A stretch of DNA of 64,000 nt from Engraulis encrasicolus. Lineage: Eukaryota; Chordata; Actinopteri; Clupeiformes; Engraulidae. The DNA is taken from positions 13,198,907 through 13,262,906 of the forward strand of contig NC_085869.1 of the NCBI RefSeq assembly GCF_034702125.1, written 5' to 3'. Of the stretch, positions 1 through 13,414 are shown piece by piece; position 1 is the first letter of the stretch, and each line of letters starts with the position of its first letter. Below the pieces are notes generated by a model, which searched no databases, was not told where the DNA came from, and was given only the letters and a program-made list of their open reading frames with translations. Position numbers and translations under genes: made by a program.

Positions 1-607
1 TAACTTAAGATGATGTGTAAAATGAGCTTATAGAAATGGTACAGTAGAGTATAGAGTACTTTTATTAATCCTGAGGCAAATTAAGGTGTCTGACAGCTTA
101 CATATAGGCTACATAGATAGAAGACATAGACAAAGACCTAATACACATTATTAATACAAAGTATCGCCTTAACACCCAATATATTTTGACTAGGCCTACT
201 TATAATGCATAACGCTTTTTCTTCTATACAAAGTCACTTGCTACTCGATAACTAAATGTTTTTTCTCCTGAACACCATGCTTGACTTAGGAGCTCCTACA
301 AGTCCTTACCTGTGTTCTGGGGATCTTGTTTGTATTCAGAGGTTGTGAGGTGCATATGCTCTGCTGCAAATAACGCTCAAGGGTATAAGTAAAGAGTGGA
401 TCTCCCTTTAGTATATCAGCCTCCAAGGTTCACCTTATCATCCCCCAGTTGCCGCAAAAGACAAGTTATTTACGCGCCCACCCCAAGCCCTCAAGGCCCC
501 CTCATTGTCTGTCAGCAAGACATAGCACTGTGGAGCTTTAATCGACCTGATAAACCCCTAACACCTGTCCTAACAAAATAAGGCAGCGATTTACGGTGGC
601 ATGGAAA
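1..607. other. Upstream non-coding DNA, nothing recognised
   Basis: AT-rich sequence with no long open frame, splice pattern or repeat end that I recognise. The last 8 bases (600-607) are the left target duplication of the MITE that follows. Confidence 0.5.
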
Positions 608-766
608 CAGGGGCGGAGCTATAGGGAGGGCGAGCAGGGCACTTGCCCCTGGGCCCAGGGCCCTCCCGTATTGGTGGTGGGGGCCCTATTGTGAGCTTGG
701 CAAGCGGTATAAGGGGCCCTATAAGTGCCTTGCCCTGGGGCCCTGTGTGCAATTGTTCCGCCACTG
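608..766. mobile_element. Short hAT-like MITE (CAGGGGCGG...CCGCCACTG)
   Basis: A 159-bp GC-rich element with inverted ends CAGGGGCGGA and TTCCGCCACTG. The 8-bp flanks are CATGGAAA on the left and CATGGAAT on the right (7 of 8 identical), as expected for a hAT-type target duplication. A related copy lies in reverse orientation at 39228-39398. It is non-autonomous with no coding capacity. Confidence 0.65.
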
Positions 767-1480
767 CATGGAATAGAGATTGAATTTCAAATGAACAGTG
801 GAGGTACTTAGAATGGAAGGCATGAAATGACAGCCCCCTGTCAGCTGGTCTCTGAAAGCCTGTGAACAATATATGCAGCAGGCACTACGGTACTGTCCTC
901 CTCGACTGCTGCAACCCGTATGGACATGAAAGAAGAAGCCAGACGAGCATCACTGATATGTCTTCCATCCAACTCAGGGCCAGATGTGAGCGGGAAATAA
1001 TATTAGCAACCAGAAAAAATCATATCAAGAAAAAATAATTGTAATACATCAGTGGTGATGATGATGATGGTGATTGTGATGAACAGGGCTCGCGTTGTAG
1101 GGGGATGGGGTGGATGCCATCCCCCCTACAATGATAATGGTCTAAAATTATCCCCCTCAATGAAAATGCTAAAAAAAAATCATCCCCCTCTAAAACAGGC
1201 ATCCATTCTTCACATCATGTTGTGTTAAAATTGCACCTTTCGCAACTATATTTTCAAAAATTTCTTGGGGGAGAAACCACCGAACCCCCAATAATCACAA
1301 TCCAATGACAATGATCATCTCCCCTGCTCTGATTTTACAACTCGACCACTGATGATGAATGCAAGAAGTGGAAGGAGCGGATGACAAACACAACTAATGA
1401 AAATAATTTCAGGGATTATAATAATGTAGGAAAGGGGAAAAATTGAATAGAACTTTTTACATATTAACTGTCGTGTACTC
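767..1480. other. Non-coding DNA with CCCCCT-rich low-complexity stretch
   Basis: No gene seen. Around 1085-1330 the sequence has repeated ATCCCCCT motifs and could be an old MITE (it opens near AGGGCTCGCG and closes near CCCCTGCTCTG), but I could not define target duplications. Confidence 0.35.
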
Positions 1481-1481
1481 A

Positions 1482-1661
1482 AGGGCGCCGGAATGAGTTC
1501 TAAAGTGGAGGTGCGTTTTTTTTCTTGATTATTTATTTCTTAACAATGTTACTCCTGCTGCCTTCCTCTCATTTGTCTGCAGTAAAAGTTGAGGAAGCCT
1601 CATTTAGGCAGCCCTAAAGTGGTAATGCCTTTGCACCATTGCATCCCCCTTTCCGGCACCT
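1482..1661. mobile_element. Possible MITE with CCGGAA inverted ends
   Basis: Ends AGGGCGCCGGAA and TTCCGGCACCT are imperfect inverted repeats about 170 bp apart. I see no target duplication, so the call is tentative. Confidence 0.3.
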
Positions 1662-2005
1662 ATTTGTGCACTGTAATGTAATTTAAATCACTGCTGGGGA
1701 CATCACAAGGCTTTAGAATGGATACTCCCAGTACATTCGACAAGCTGAAGTCAAAGAAGAATGCCAATCTAGCACTCTAGTGCCAGCATTGCGTTGCAAA
1801 GTCATGATCTTATGCTGATTGAGTGCTGATGACCAGATGTATTTCAACTTGTCATGTAATTAACACATGCACTCTCAAGGAACAGAGGGTAGTCATATGG
1901 AATCATCTTGATTCATACAAGGCTTGATTTTCACACCAGAACGGGAAAATAACACACCACAAGAGGTCTCTTTTCTTTCATATAAAAAAGGCAATCAACA
2001 CTTCT

Positions 2006-3413
<1,408 letters not shown>

Positions 3414-3793
3414 TAGGGATGCATGATGTGAAACATTTTGGCCGATATTGATATTGCGGTTTAGGCCGATAACTGATATTAAACGATACCAATGTTTTTT
3501 TGTTTTTTTGTTTTTTTAAGAGATAACATTTAATACAGACTGACAATGATGCAAACTTGAATTTTTGAATGTCCTCTTATTTCCAAAAATTGTGATAAAA
3601 TTAGATAAAAAATAGAGACAAACTAGAAGACAAACAATGAAAGTCACTGTCAAGTCCAATCTGTAACATATTAAAAAAAAACATTGGCATTAATATCGAC
3701 CCAGTTTTACTCATTGGACCGATGTCCAATGTGTTGAGAAATGTCAAATATCAGCCGATACCGATGTTAAGGCCGATACATTGTGCATCCCTA
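3414..3793. mobile_element. hAT-like MITE with GGCCGATA motifs
   Basis: A 380-bp element with inverted ends TAGGGATGCA and TGCATCCCTA. Flanks TTCACAAC (3406-3413) and ATCACAAC (3794-3801) agree at 7 of 8 positions. The subterminal regions carry several GGCCGATA/TATCGGCC copies in inverted orientation, which may be transposase binding sites. There is no coding capacity. Confidence 0.75.
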
Positions 3794-4594
3794 ATCACAA
3801 CAACTGATTGAGCATTGTAATTGCGCCTTTACAAGATAATTGTAAGTGACACAGTGCATAGCTTTTTTTACATTTTGATGACCGTCACCAGGCGAAAAAG
3901 ATCGAAGGTTTATGAGGCGTTACCACTTCCCTTTTTTAATATATAATGCACTCATATTCTGTGTCACTGTCAAACTGAAAATATGAATGAACGGAAAAAA
4001 GTACATCTGCATAAAATGAGTAAAATTCAATCTCCTTCAGCAGCAGCAGACTCAGAGAAAATACCACAGCATCTGTGAAGCGGTCCCATTTGATTCATTT
4101 CATGGCATGAAAACCTGCTTCATAAAGATTTAGTTGGCCCCACAGTGGGGGCATCATCTAATTAACTTGGCACGTCTCTGCCATTAACTCTGTTGTTGAG
4201 GCTGCGGTATTTAATTGTGTTTTGCTTTGAATGTTAAATGGATGCATCTGAGGAATTAGGGTTCAGAAACCAAGAAGTCAATAGCCTTGGAAATAATAAC
4301 ATGGCAAATATTATCTTTATGTCAATATTTGTAATCATTGACATTTTCACTGGAAAAGTCATCACATTGCATCAGATAGCCTACATCTTCAAAACTGGCT
4401 GCATGCAAAAGATTTATCTAACTTCTTTTTTTGTGATTCTCTGTTTTTATTTTAACTAATTCCCAAGCTGAGGATTCCCTAGCTGGGAAACAAAAGCATT
4501 ACAAGTCAGTGATCAATACCCACCCACCCCACCCCAACCTTAGATACAAATTACATGACCCATAAGTGAAAAAAAAGAGTTAAAACTAACAATA

Positions 4595-5939
4595 GGGTAA
4601 TTTCACGTGAAATCAGACACTTTGGGACCCGACCGACACGGATTTCAATTATACTTGGTGTGCCTTTTTAGTAGCAAGGTAGCACCTCAGAACTGCATTG
4701 GTTTGAATCTGACACTAATATTAAGGGAGAAACAGACTAGGAAAGGTTCACATGTGAGGGTAGGACACTATACATTCAGCCTTGATTATATCAGTGTTAG
4801 TCACAAAAAGCTGTCTGTGGTACAAATGACACAATCAGCTTGGAATACAACAACCCTCAGAATATGAATTATGATAAATTGAAAAATTAAAAATGTAATA
4901 TCTAAAAAAACTCATATTTTAAAATGGCCAGTTCCTTGTCTTTAACGTATCTGCAATGCCATTAACAACACCTGAAATTCTGGTGTTTGGTTCTTTATTC
5001 ATTTCAGAGATAATGTGACATAAAAGTTGAAATGAGTTGTAATGAAGTAGTAATCGAGTAGTGTCAGGGACAAGACTGGACAGGCCATCTGGCATAACGG
5101 TTATTTTCCCAGTAGGGCCTGCACCCTCGTCGGTCCCTATTCCAGGTACTCAAAAACTACGCAGCTTCTGCCCATTGTCAATGGACACAGTGGAAGCTAG
5201 ACCATTTTCAGCATTCAGAGAAGGCAGGGTTGAAAGAATAAGCTCAGTAAAGGAATTTTCTAAATGTTCAAGGGTCAAAGGGTATGTTGTAGCTGTAAAT
5301 GATGGCAACTAGTGGCTAGCATATGTTGAGGAATGTATGCCGAGCACTGGAGAGGTGAAAGTGAACTTCCTGCATCCATCTCCATCCTTCACATATTTCG
5401 ATAGACATGCTGTCATATGATATTACTATGGTATTACCATATTATTACTAGGTGATTTGTATGATGTCATATTTTTGAGTCCCATTACCTCTGAAATTAA
5501 TAAAGAACCAAACACCAGCATTTCAGGTGTTGTTCATGACATTGCCGGCTACGTTTGGACAAGGAACTGGCCATTTTAAAATATGAGTTTTTTAGATATT
5601 CAATTTTTATTTTTTCAATTTATCATCATTCATATTCTGAGGGTTGTTGTATTCCAGGCTGATTGTGTAATATGTAGAGCCAGAAAAGAGCTTTCAAACA
5701 ACACCACAGACATCTTTTTGTGACTAACACTGACAGATATAATCAAGGCTGAATGTAGGCCTATAGTGTCCTACCCTCATTTGTAAACCTTCGCTAGTCT
5801 GTTTCTCCCTTAATATTCATGTCAGATTCAAACCAATGCAGTTCTGGCGTGCTACCTTGCTACTAAAAAGGCACGCCAAGTATGATTGAAATCCGGGTCG
5901 GTCGGGTCCCAAAGTGTCTGATTTCACATGAAATGACCC
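4595..5939. mobile_element. Foldback element with about 420-bp inverted arms
   Basis: The left arm (4595 to about 5012) and right arm (about 5482-5939) are long imperfect inverted repeats. Both contain the same marker strings in opposite orientation, for example CAGACACTTTGGGACCCGAC near the left end and its complement near the right end. Outer ends are GGGTAATTTCA and TGAAATGACCC, each flanked by AATA (4591-4594, 5940-5943). The centre carries a half copy of another MITE at 5065-5143. A related fragment lies at 40055-40165. No transposase is seen. Superfamily unknown. Confidence 0.7.
5065..5143. mobile_element. Half copy of the GGCCATCTGGCAT MITE family
   Basis: About 80 bp matching one half of the palindromic elements at 41756, 52936 and 53955. 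Shared strings are GGCCATCTGGCAT and GCACCCTCGT. It sits in the centre of the foldback element, so it was probably acquired by it and then truncated. Confidence 0.6.
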
Positions 5940-5943
5940 AATA

Positions 5944-6667
5944 GTCAAAGATGTTATTTACCTAATACCATACAGTAATGCCATACAAATATCACAATGT
6001 AGAAAGAAGAGGAAAAAAGGACAAAGCATGTGAGACATCTCATTGTGCGTGATTAGATTAAGCTCACTTCTGTTACAGCCTTTGTCTGTCTACATCATGA
6101 ATTAACACGGTATGTTTCAATCTGTCAGCAATATAATCTTTCATGTAAAAATCTACCTCCATGAACCCAGAATGAAAATGTGTAGCATTCTTATATTATG
6201 CAGGGGAATAAAACTGTTTGATAAATCAAGCATAGTGCCTCCATTTATGGGCAAGGACATCAGCAATTCCACAATAAATCTTCAGATAGCATTAATTAGA
6301 GGAATGAGCATGCATTCGTTTTCCACTTCCCATATCGAAGATACAGTTGAGGCTGAAATGCTGTGCCTCTGCTGCCCAGGATATGGCTCAAGTAAAAAGC
6401 CATCAAAAGAGAGCTCAAACACAATACACGCGGTTTGCTGAGCTGACAGTTATGTTTATAGTATATGGTGTAGTGAGGCAACTGACATGCTGTTAGTTCT
6501 GTTCTGTATTTCAAGGTGTACAGAAAGCACACCAGATATGATGCTGGTTTTGCTGTGGTGGTGCTGGTGCTAATTTAACAAAACCTTCTCCTTGTCTATG
6601 TCTGTGTCAGTCTAGTGCAGTGATGGGAAAATGGATTTATTAGTCACGATCCAGTGCCACTTATTTC
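5944..6667. other. Non-coding DNA, nothing recognised
   Basis: AT-rich sequence with no repeat end, splice motif or recognisable protein. Short open frames here are in the range expected by chance. Confidence 0.4.
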
Positions 6668-6682
6668 AAATGGCCTTGTTTT

Positions 6683-6762
6683 ACCTGTCCAATTCAACCA
6701 GGTGATCATTCAATCAGCCAATCACCTGGCTGAATTGGGCAGGTAGAACCAGGTCATTAGGA
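6683..6762. repeat. Imperfect inverted repeat (AACCAGGTGAT / ATCACCTGG)
   Basis: The stretch folds back on itself. TGTCCAATTCAACCAGGTGAT is mirrored by ATCACCTGGCTGAATTGGGCA with a short loop of about 20 bases. It is probably a MITE remnant. No target duplication is resolved. Confidence 0.5.
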
Positions 6763-6923
6763 ATATGTTCTGATGAAATAGAGAAGCAAAGCAAAACATT
6801 GGGACACCAGTATGAATGTCATCTAACATCCTACCTCAGCTCATCCTTGGAAGAATTGTCTGCCTTTATTTCTACAGTATGTGTAGTCATAGCTGATGTC
6901 TGCATTATTTACGGTATATTTGT

Positions 6924-7047
<124 letters not shown>

Positions 7048-7075
7048 TGCACGCGTGCGTGTGAGTGCATGCGTA

Positions 7076-7885
7076 TGTGCATTTATGGTTTTCTTAAAAT
7101 TGCACTTTTGGTGTCTGGTAACACAATTTCACGCCTCTATGTAATGCACATCACATGGTGAGTTGACAATAAAGGACCCTTTCACTTTTATTTTTCATTT
7201 CAAAGTTGTTGCACCTGGCATAAAACTGCTTCAAATGCTGCACTCACCCTTGAAAACGTTTTCAAGAGTGTTGAATCTAGCCAGTATCCATGGAACTGAA
7301 GAGGAACATCTGATCATGTGACTAACAATCTTCCACCTCCTCGCAGAAAAGCACTCTTCCAGACGACTGAGAAAAGGTGACAGGATGGACAGATACGACT
7401 TGGCTGGTCTTCAAATGATGTTCTGTTATCTTTTGGAAAGCCAAATTGTTCAAGCAAAACGAACGGTTGACGCTCGTCAAATTTTTATGTTTACTCCTTA
7501 TTTTATCCTAAAACAATTTGCCGGTGAAAATAGGACAGGAAACGCTGTCCTGTCCCAGTACTTTTCTGTCTACACTCAAAAATGTTCTATCCTACTAAAG
7601 GCAAAAAGACGAAAAAAGATGAAAGATGATAAATTTTTAAAAATCTGAATGTTAAGATTAGTAAGATGGTGTGTAAGTAATGTACTACAAGCAATGTACA
7701 CAATACATACATGTCATGACATGTCATGACAATAGAACAATTGTTTACGTAAGTAACTGTTAGCGATGGAAAAATGTAATATTAATCTAGGGTGCTTTCC
7801 ATCCAGCTGCACGTTTAACATACAAAATGTATTTAGCTGGCTACAGCCATGCACGCACATGCACATACCCTCACCACACAGACAT
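7076..7885. other. Non-coding DNA, nothing recognised
   Basis: No gene or repeat end recognised. A short tandem ATGTCATGAC sits at about 7711-7730. Confidence 0.4.
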
Positions 7886-7902
7886 GCACACACTCACACA
7901 CA

Positions 7903-8001
<99 letters not shown>

Positions 8002-8005
8002 ACAT

Positions 8006-8081
<76 letters not shown>
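7886..8081. repeat. (CA)n microsatellite with one AAACAGACATG interruption
   Basis: Two CA arrays separated near 7997-8006 by AAACAGACATG. The same GACATGCACACA phrase occurs just before the array at about 7880, so the array has partly duplicated with its flank. Confidence 0.95.
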
Positions 8082-8084
<3 letters not shown>

Positions 8085-9309
8085 AACGGTGCAAATCCAT
8101 CCAGACTGTAATGACCTTTACACAGAGGAAGGGGTGTACAGTACAGTAAGGCTGGACTATCTGGAGCTCTATTGTGTGACTGGGAGATTATGTGGGGGCA
8201 GGACTACTATAGTACAGCCAAGTAGATCTGAAGGAAAGAAAAGAAAAGAAAAGAGCATCTCCACTCCACCCCTTGCCCACACACACGGCTACATGTCAGG
8301 CCTAGATTGTGTTTTGATGTTTCCACAGACCTGCGATTGAGCCCCACTCTGCACAGCCACAACAGACATTTGTCAATTCATATGCATCAGGGCATTCTCT
8401 AGCCCACTGCTGTCACTCCCCTTTCTTGCTGGGCCTTAACCCAGGCACGCGAGGCTGTGCAGCAGCATCAATACAGTATGAGGTTCTATGAAGAGCCGCC
8501 GAGAGCCGAGTCCAAGCGACTGCCTGCCGAGAGCAATGTCACATGTAATTACCATTATTTATAAAACTCACTCAGGGCTCGCGGGCCTTGCTGTTTCGCT
8601 GTTCGCTGCTCCCCCGCTCTGCCCAGACACATAAGTAAATATTTGCACGCGATCCTGAACTGTTGAGTGTTTCCATGGTGGCGAGTGCTTCCATTACATG
8701 AAATATTCAGCGCACATAGGCGACTCCCAGGAGGCAGAGTGCAGGATTTTTACTGCGATTTGATTATAAGCGATGATTTTTTCATGAGCTGTGACAGTCT
8801 CCTTGAATTACAGTCAAGGAGTGCTCTCCTTTTGTGATAGTCACGAAAGCCTGCAAGCTAGAGGATGGTGGTGGTGATGGGGTAGGGGGAGGGGGTGATC
8901 TCGTTTCCCATTGGCTGAGCTCTAGGCTGTGCATGGCTTCCCTCGATCGCTCGCCAGATACTGGAGGATAGAGAGAGAAAGCCCTCCAATGTTAACAGAT
9001 GCAAAGGATGACATCAACCCCATCAGGCCCAGAGCAAAATCCATTAATACCTGAAAAAGTACTTTGAAATAAGTAGCTGGGCCTATTGCTGTCAAGTGAG
9101 GTAACTTGGGTTTAGTGTGCTGTACTGTAGGTTAAATGCATCGTGTGGGCTATAAAAAATTATGTCACAGTCAGAATGGTTGTAGGCAACTTGCGCTAAT
9201 TAATGATGTTAGATTTTTTTTGCCAATCATTTTCACTTGTTACAATACAATGTCAACTTTTCCCACCCCGCTGGCACATTTACAATAACACTGTCTGCAA
9301 TAATGCACT
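8082..9309. other. Single-copy-looking non-coding DNA
   Basis: A stretch without obvious repeat ends. The part at about 8350-8990 has mixed composition, few microsatellites and no open frame. It would be a fair candidate for conserved non-coding sequence upstream of epha6, but conservation cannot be judged from one sequence. Confidence 0.3.
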
Positions 9310-9315
9310 TCAGCC

Positions 9316-9445
9316 AGGGCCACTGACAGCTTTGGCCAGGCCCAGGGCAAAGTCATCTGAAAGGGCCCCCCATACAATTTAATGAGGACCCAATTGGCCC
9401 CCTCTCTCCCTGGGCACGGGACAACTGTCCCCTTTGTCCCCTCCC
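9316..9445. repeat. Interspersed repeat (CCACTGACAGCTTTGGCCA family), copy 1
   Basis: Shares CCACTGACAGCTTTGGCCA and CCCCCTCTCTCCCTGGGC, in the same order and spacing, with 56049-56185 near the other end of the window. Likely a short non-autonomous element. Ends are not resolved. Confidence 0.55.
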
Positions 9446-9639
9446 CGTCTTGTTATTTTGTTCGTAAACCGGTGTTACGTCCGTCATCAAACTTTTCTGC
9501 TGATTCACTGGCTAACTTGCTAGCTTGCTAACTGACCACTGACTAGCTTGTTAACCTCGACCTTGACTTGGCGTCTTCGTCCTAATTCAGACGGGCTAAG
9601 GAGGCCCCATGCCCTTGCCCTAATTCTTGTGGATTTGTC

Positions 9640-10540
9640 TGCAACTTGTTCCTCGGTTACAAGCACACCTTCGAGGGCTGCTGGGGAGAGCTGTGTCCGG
9701 ACTGTAGCTTGCTAGCACAAGATGGTGGCATCTTCCCTTCATGGACTACATGGTAACACTGCAATCCCAAAACTGCTGTGCAGAAGACGAATAGGATACC
9801 TTGTAGGCGGAAGGATTGGACTGGGCTGACGTGCCCCAATTTCCACGACTGGCACGCAGACACCAGAATAACATGCGGCCAAGGGCTGCTGGGCACGATA
9901 CCGCCTCTGTCACCTCGGAATCCCCCCATGGCGATGACACCCCCGGGGAAGAAGAAGTGGGTATCCAGTATCACCCCTCAACACCTCCACATGAGCCTAC
10001 CACCACTCCGGAGGTGATGCCCTCCGTTACAGCGATGTTGCACAGCAAGTGCGAAAGGGCGGCAGCACGACTGGGGGTGCCAAGGCCACGTCGTTTGTTT
10101 TCGGATGGTAACTAGGTCCCTCAGCCGGCGTTTCCTGAGCATAGGGTCTTGCCACCATTCCAGGGTGCCATGAGGGCACTTGGTGAAGACATGGAGGAAC
10201 CCCTTCATGGCCCAGGTCACAACTCATGGATTGTCTATGTTGGACAAGGAGGATATGGACAGAGGATGGGACAGGATGCCGACAGTGGAGTCAGACCTGG
10301 TTTCCCACCTCCCTCCCTCCCACGGCAGCGAAGGTCTCCCAGCTATGGAACCCAGGCTCCCCAGCAAAGCAGACAAGCTCACAGCCTCGGTATGAGAGAA
10401 GAGCTACAAAGTGTCTGCAGAAGTGGGACAAGGCGTAAACAGCGCGGCACTCCTGATGGCGTACCTCGCTTGCCTGATTATAATGGACTTTCAAGTCTTG
10501 TACCGAGATGTTGGTCAGACCAAAACGATAACAAATAACG
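9640..10540 (+). pseudogene. DIRS-type gag remnant, first part
   Basis: Conceptual translation in shifting + frames gives pieces resembling fish DIRS Gag. These include a MPTVESDL phrase followed by a serine/proline-rich PSKADKLTAS stretch, then GVNSAALLMAYLACL after a frame change near 10395. Fish DIRS Gag has MPxVE...L and then a LQAYQADLL-like helix at comparable positions. A stop (TAG) lies near 10112. No intact start or full frame remains. Confidence 0.45.
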
Positions 10541-10545
10541 TTTCC

Positions 10546-11105
10546 CAAACGGCCTGATTAACCCGTCTACCTTGGTTTGCTACTGGTCAAGGCCAGTAAA
10601 GGTTGTGCCGAAGTTTAAACCAAACATTCTCATAATACTCATGAACGGTGTGGCGTTTTCCATGTGCGTTACGCCCATTTGTGGGGGAAAACAACCCATG
10701 CAAGTCAATTGGTGATGTTGGGTTTAATAAACGAAAGATACTGACCTGTAGACTAGCGTGTTATATATATATATATATATAACGTGTTATGTTGCCGGCT
10801 GTTCAAATAATAGAGCCAAACAGGTGTGACTGAAGCATGGACTGTGTTCATTTAGACAAGCCGATGTAGCATGTAAGTTGATGAGACATTCGGTTTGTTT
10901 TCACCCATAAAGGGGCGTAACGCACATTTACGAGCAAAGTACCCGGATGGCCGTTCATGCCTATAGAACGTCTCTGCTTAAACCACATCACTGCCTTGAA
11001 CACGCCTCATTGGCCATTGGAGCTGCTCAAAGTTGATTGCTTCCCGAAAAAGTGGGTGGAGTTCACGATTTCTCAGAAACAACATTTGTATTGCTCCTGG
11101 CCTGA
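10546..11105. other. Sequence interrupting the DIRS gag relic
   Basis: About 560 bp with different composition (AT-richer, including a short TA array at about 10761-10780) sits between the two Gag pieces. It is probably a later insertion, but clear inverted ends or a target duplication were not found. Confidence 0.35.
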
Positions 11106-11149
11106 CTAGAAGCAACGCCGAAGGACGGTGTTGCGTCACCAGGAGGGCG

Positions 11150-11525
11150 GAGCCTGGCTAGTACGTTGCTGCCCTGGACGAAGACGAGCCCGTGGACAGG
11201 ATCTGGGCAGAGCTCCGGACTGCCACAGACCTACTCCTGAGGGTCTCCCGCTGCATGGTGCAGGCCACGGGCCGCTCCCTCGGCCTGGCCATCAGCGGAG
11301 CACAGGGTCTGTGGTTTGGACTCGCAGGGCTCTCGGATAAGGAGAAAGGGGCTATCATGGACTTCCCCGTGGCGACAGAGGACCACTTTGGCAGAGAGGC
11401 AATTGCCGTCTTGCGGGAGCCAGCATGTGAGGGCCAGGGGCCCCAGCAACGGAAGCCCCCAGCTCCTTCCGCAGCACGCACCTCATGCAGCGCCCCCCCC
11501 CCAGCACCTCTGGAGCCATAGCAGC
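11150..11525 (+). pseudogene. DIRS-type gag remnant, second part
   Basis: An open stretch in the + frame of 11192 reads ELRTATDLLLRVSRCMVQA and then GLWFGLAGLSDKEKGAIMDF. This is the pattern of the C-terminal Gag region of fish DIRS elements (ELR..D..L...K...Q..GR, then LWL.LS.I.EK....LLDAP). It ends in a proline-rich segment and a stop at about 11519. It is a fragment of the element spanning 9480-12980. Confidence 0.55.
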
Positions 11526-11959
11526 ATAGCACCAACCAAGAGGATGCGTCATCCCTCCAACCCTCCAGCATGCGTAAGCCATGGGCTAGGCACCTCTTTG
11601 TACCCACTTCTGTGAGTGCCCAAGTGGGGACGCAGAGCAGGGCCAGGGACAACACGGACAGGGAGCGCACCCACCGCTTCCCATGGGCGAAGACTCGAGA
11701 TAGACACAGCGCTTGGAGCACCGCAGGCTTCTATCTTGATAGCCCCCTCATGCTCGTACGACAGGATCAGTCGGGATATGGACAGCTTGTCTCCACTTGG
11801 CATGAAACAAACTGAAATTATTTATTCCCTCGGTGTCTGTGAGATCAGTGTGGTTACAACAGTAATCCAAGAGAGCAACTTATCACTTAAATTGGCTCAG
11901 ATGACAGACTCTGCATTGGTGTTACAAACAGAGCTCTAAATTAACACCCGCCAACCAGC

Positions 11960-12660
11960 CAAATGCGGGTGAAATTCCATTTTGGCTGGTAGGAAAAATC
12001 ATCCACTAGCCAAATTGGCCGGTAGTGCACGCCCGACTGAACGTGCTGCCCGCACAGATCTGTGGCTGCCGTCTGATGAACGTTAAAACGGCGCCTACAT
12101 TACCCATGAACATTAGGCCTACCGTCATGAGGTAGCCCACACCCATTGGCTGACTGTTAATCACAATAACGCAGCCTCACATCCATTGGCTGCGTGTTTG
12201 ATGCCCGCGCTGGAACTAGTACTGATAAAATATTTTCAAGCGCACTAGCGCGGATTACTTCGGTTTTGTAGGTATTGGACAGGTGAAAAAGAATGTGGCA
12301 GTGGTTAAAGCAAGGTTATGTGTCGGTGACTGCAAGTAATAGGCCTAGTAGCCCAACTGTAGTGACGGTGAAATGGAGTGGTGTTGGAGCGAAAACGGTG
12401 TGAGTGGAGGAACTGACTTGCTTTCAGAAGTCGTCTGATATTTGCGAGGTCATCGCAACTACAAACGATGGAGATGACATAATAACGCCCACGCTATCGC
12501 AAAGACCCTGCACGAGTTTGACATGGATGTATGAGTAAGTGAAAAAAAACGATAACTTACAAATATCTGCATTTTGAATGGCATAGGGAAAGTGCAAAGC
12601 ACCACACGCCAACACACTGATGAATATGCCTGGGAAAGGCATAATAAGGTGGCTACTTCG
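11960..12660. other. Unassigned sequence inside the DIRS relic
   Basis: It begins just after CAGAGCTCTAAATTAACACC (about 11930-11949), a phrase that resembles one end of some fish hAT elements. No matching other end was seen. Nothing coding is recognised. Confidence 0.25.
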
Positions 12661-12735
12661 GTAGCTGTCAGTGGAAAAGAGGCATTGGAGACCAGGGACT
12701 ACTAAACTCCTCAATGGCCAAAGCTTAGCTATGGG

Positions 12736-12978
12736 GTGGGTCCCGCGTCTAGACAATTGGCTGGTGCTTCCATGGGTCTAGCTAGGGAACATCTTAACTT
12801 CAATGCCACAGGGCTCTCGGATAATGTCATCAGGACAATCCAAGGTGCCAGGGCACAGTCTACCAGATCTCTCCACGACCTAAAATGGGCTGTTTTCGAC
12901 TGGTGGTGCAACCAAGCGCGGCGAAATAGATTTTCAGTGTTCAGTGCCTATGGTGCTGCCTTTTCTACGGGATCATGA
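12736..12978 (+). pseudogene. DIRS-type tyrosine recombinase, N-terminal fragment
   Basis: The 80-codon stretch contains a VIRTIQGARAQSTRSL phrase followed by YD/HDLKWAVFDWWC-like residues. This is the typical start of the DIRS/Ngaro tyrosine recombinase core-binding domain (T-I-x-x-A-R-A-x-S-T-R-x-x-Y-x-x-K-W-x-x-F-x-x-W-C). The catalytic R-H-R-Y region is absent, so the fragment cannot be active. Confidence 0.6.
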
Positions 12979-13026
12979 AATAATTCCTTATCACTAGGTG
13001 GAAGCAGGTAGCGAATTGCATTGTAA

Positions 13027-13414
13027 GGGGTCTTACACACCAAGGCGGTAAAGCGTCGCGGAACGGCCACGTTTTTTACCGGCGTCGGTGAAAATACATT
13101 GAAACCTATCTGTCCTTACACACCAACCGGCGGTAGTCGGGCGTCAGCGGCGCGGGAGCCGGCTCCGCACCGCGCTGCATTTGGAAAATAGAACTCGAGC
13201 GTATTTTTCACGCCGGTGACCGGCGGTGTCTCATTCAAATGAATGGCAAAGTAACATGCTAGCTTTAGCTGTGGGGAGGGTTTTGAATAGGACTGGCCGC
13301 GAACGCCGACGCTGTCAGTGTGCAAGGCAGAGAAAAGCACGCCGGCTAAAACTAAGCAGAAAGACCGCGTCCGTCCTGCGACCGTTCCGTTCCGCCTTGG
13401 TATGTTTTGGCCCT
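13027..13414. mobile_element. GC-rich MITE with CCAAGGCGG ends
   Basis: Left end GGGGTCTTACACACCAAGG and right end CCTTGGTATGTTTTGGCCC are imperfect inverted repeats. Each is followed inward by GCGGAACGG-like sequence. Flanks are TAA on the left and TTA on the right, which would suit a PIF/Harbinger-type 3-bp target, though they are not identical. The interior is CpG-rich and has no coding capacity. Confidence 0.5.

Larger units (their letters stand above)
9480..12980 (+). mobile_element. Broken DIRS-type (tyrosine recombinase) retrotransposon
   Basis: Fragments in consistent + orientation match parts of fish DIRS elements: a Gag-like region (about 9640-10540 and 11150-11520) and the N-terminal part of the tyrosine recombinase (12736-12978). 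The reverse transcriptase/RNase H section expected between them is missing, and the Gag is split by about 560 bp of unrelated DNA (about 10546-11105). Frames are interrupted by shifts and stops, so the copy is dead. GC content is higher than in the surrounding DNA. Identification is by recognisable protein phrases, not by a search. Confidence 0.55.

Noticed and set aside
7705..7732. Tandem ACATGTCATG as a p53-type response element
   Set aside because: The half-sites break the RRRCWWGYYY rule at outer positions, and there is no promoter nearby.
7833..8340. Long frames of alternating His-Thr or Cys-Val
   Set aside because: They are translations of the (CA)n array. The same holds for such frames at 2011, 6931, 27090, 27780, 29829, 32238 and 60974.
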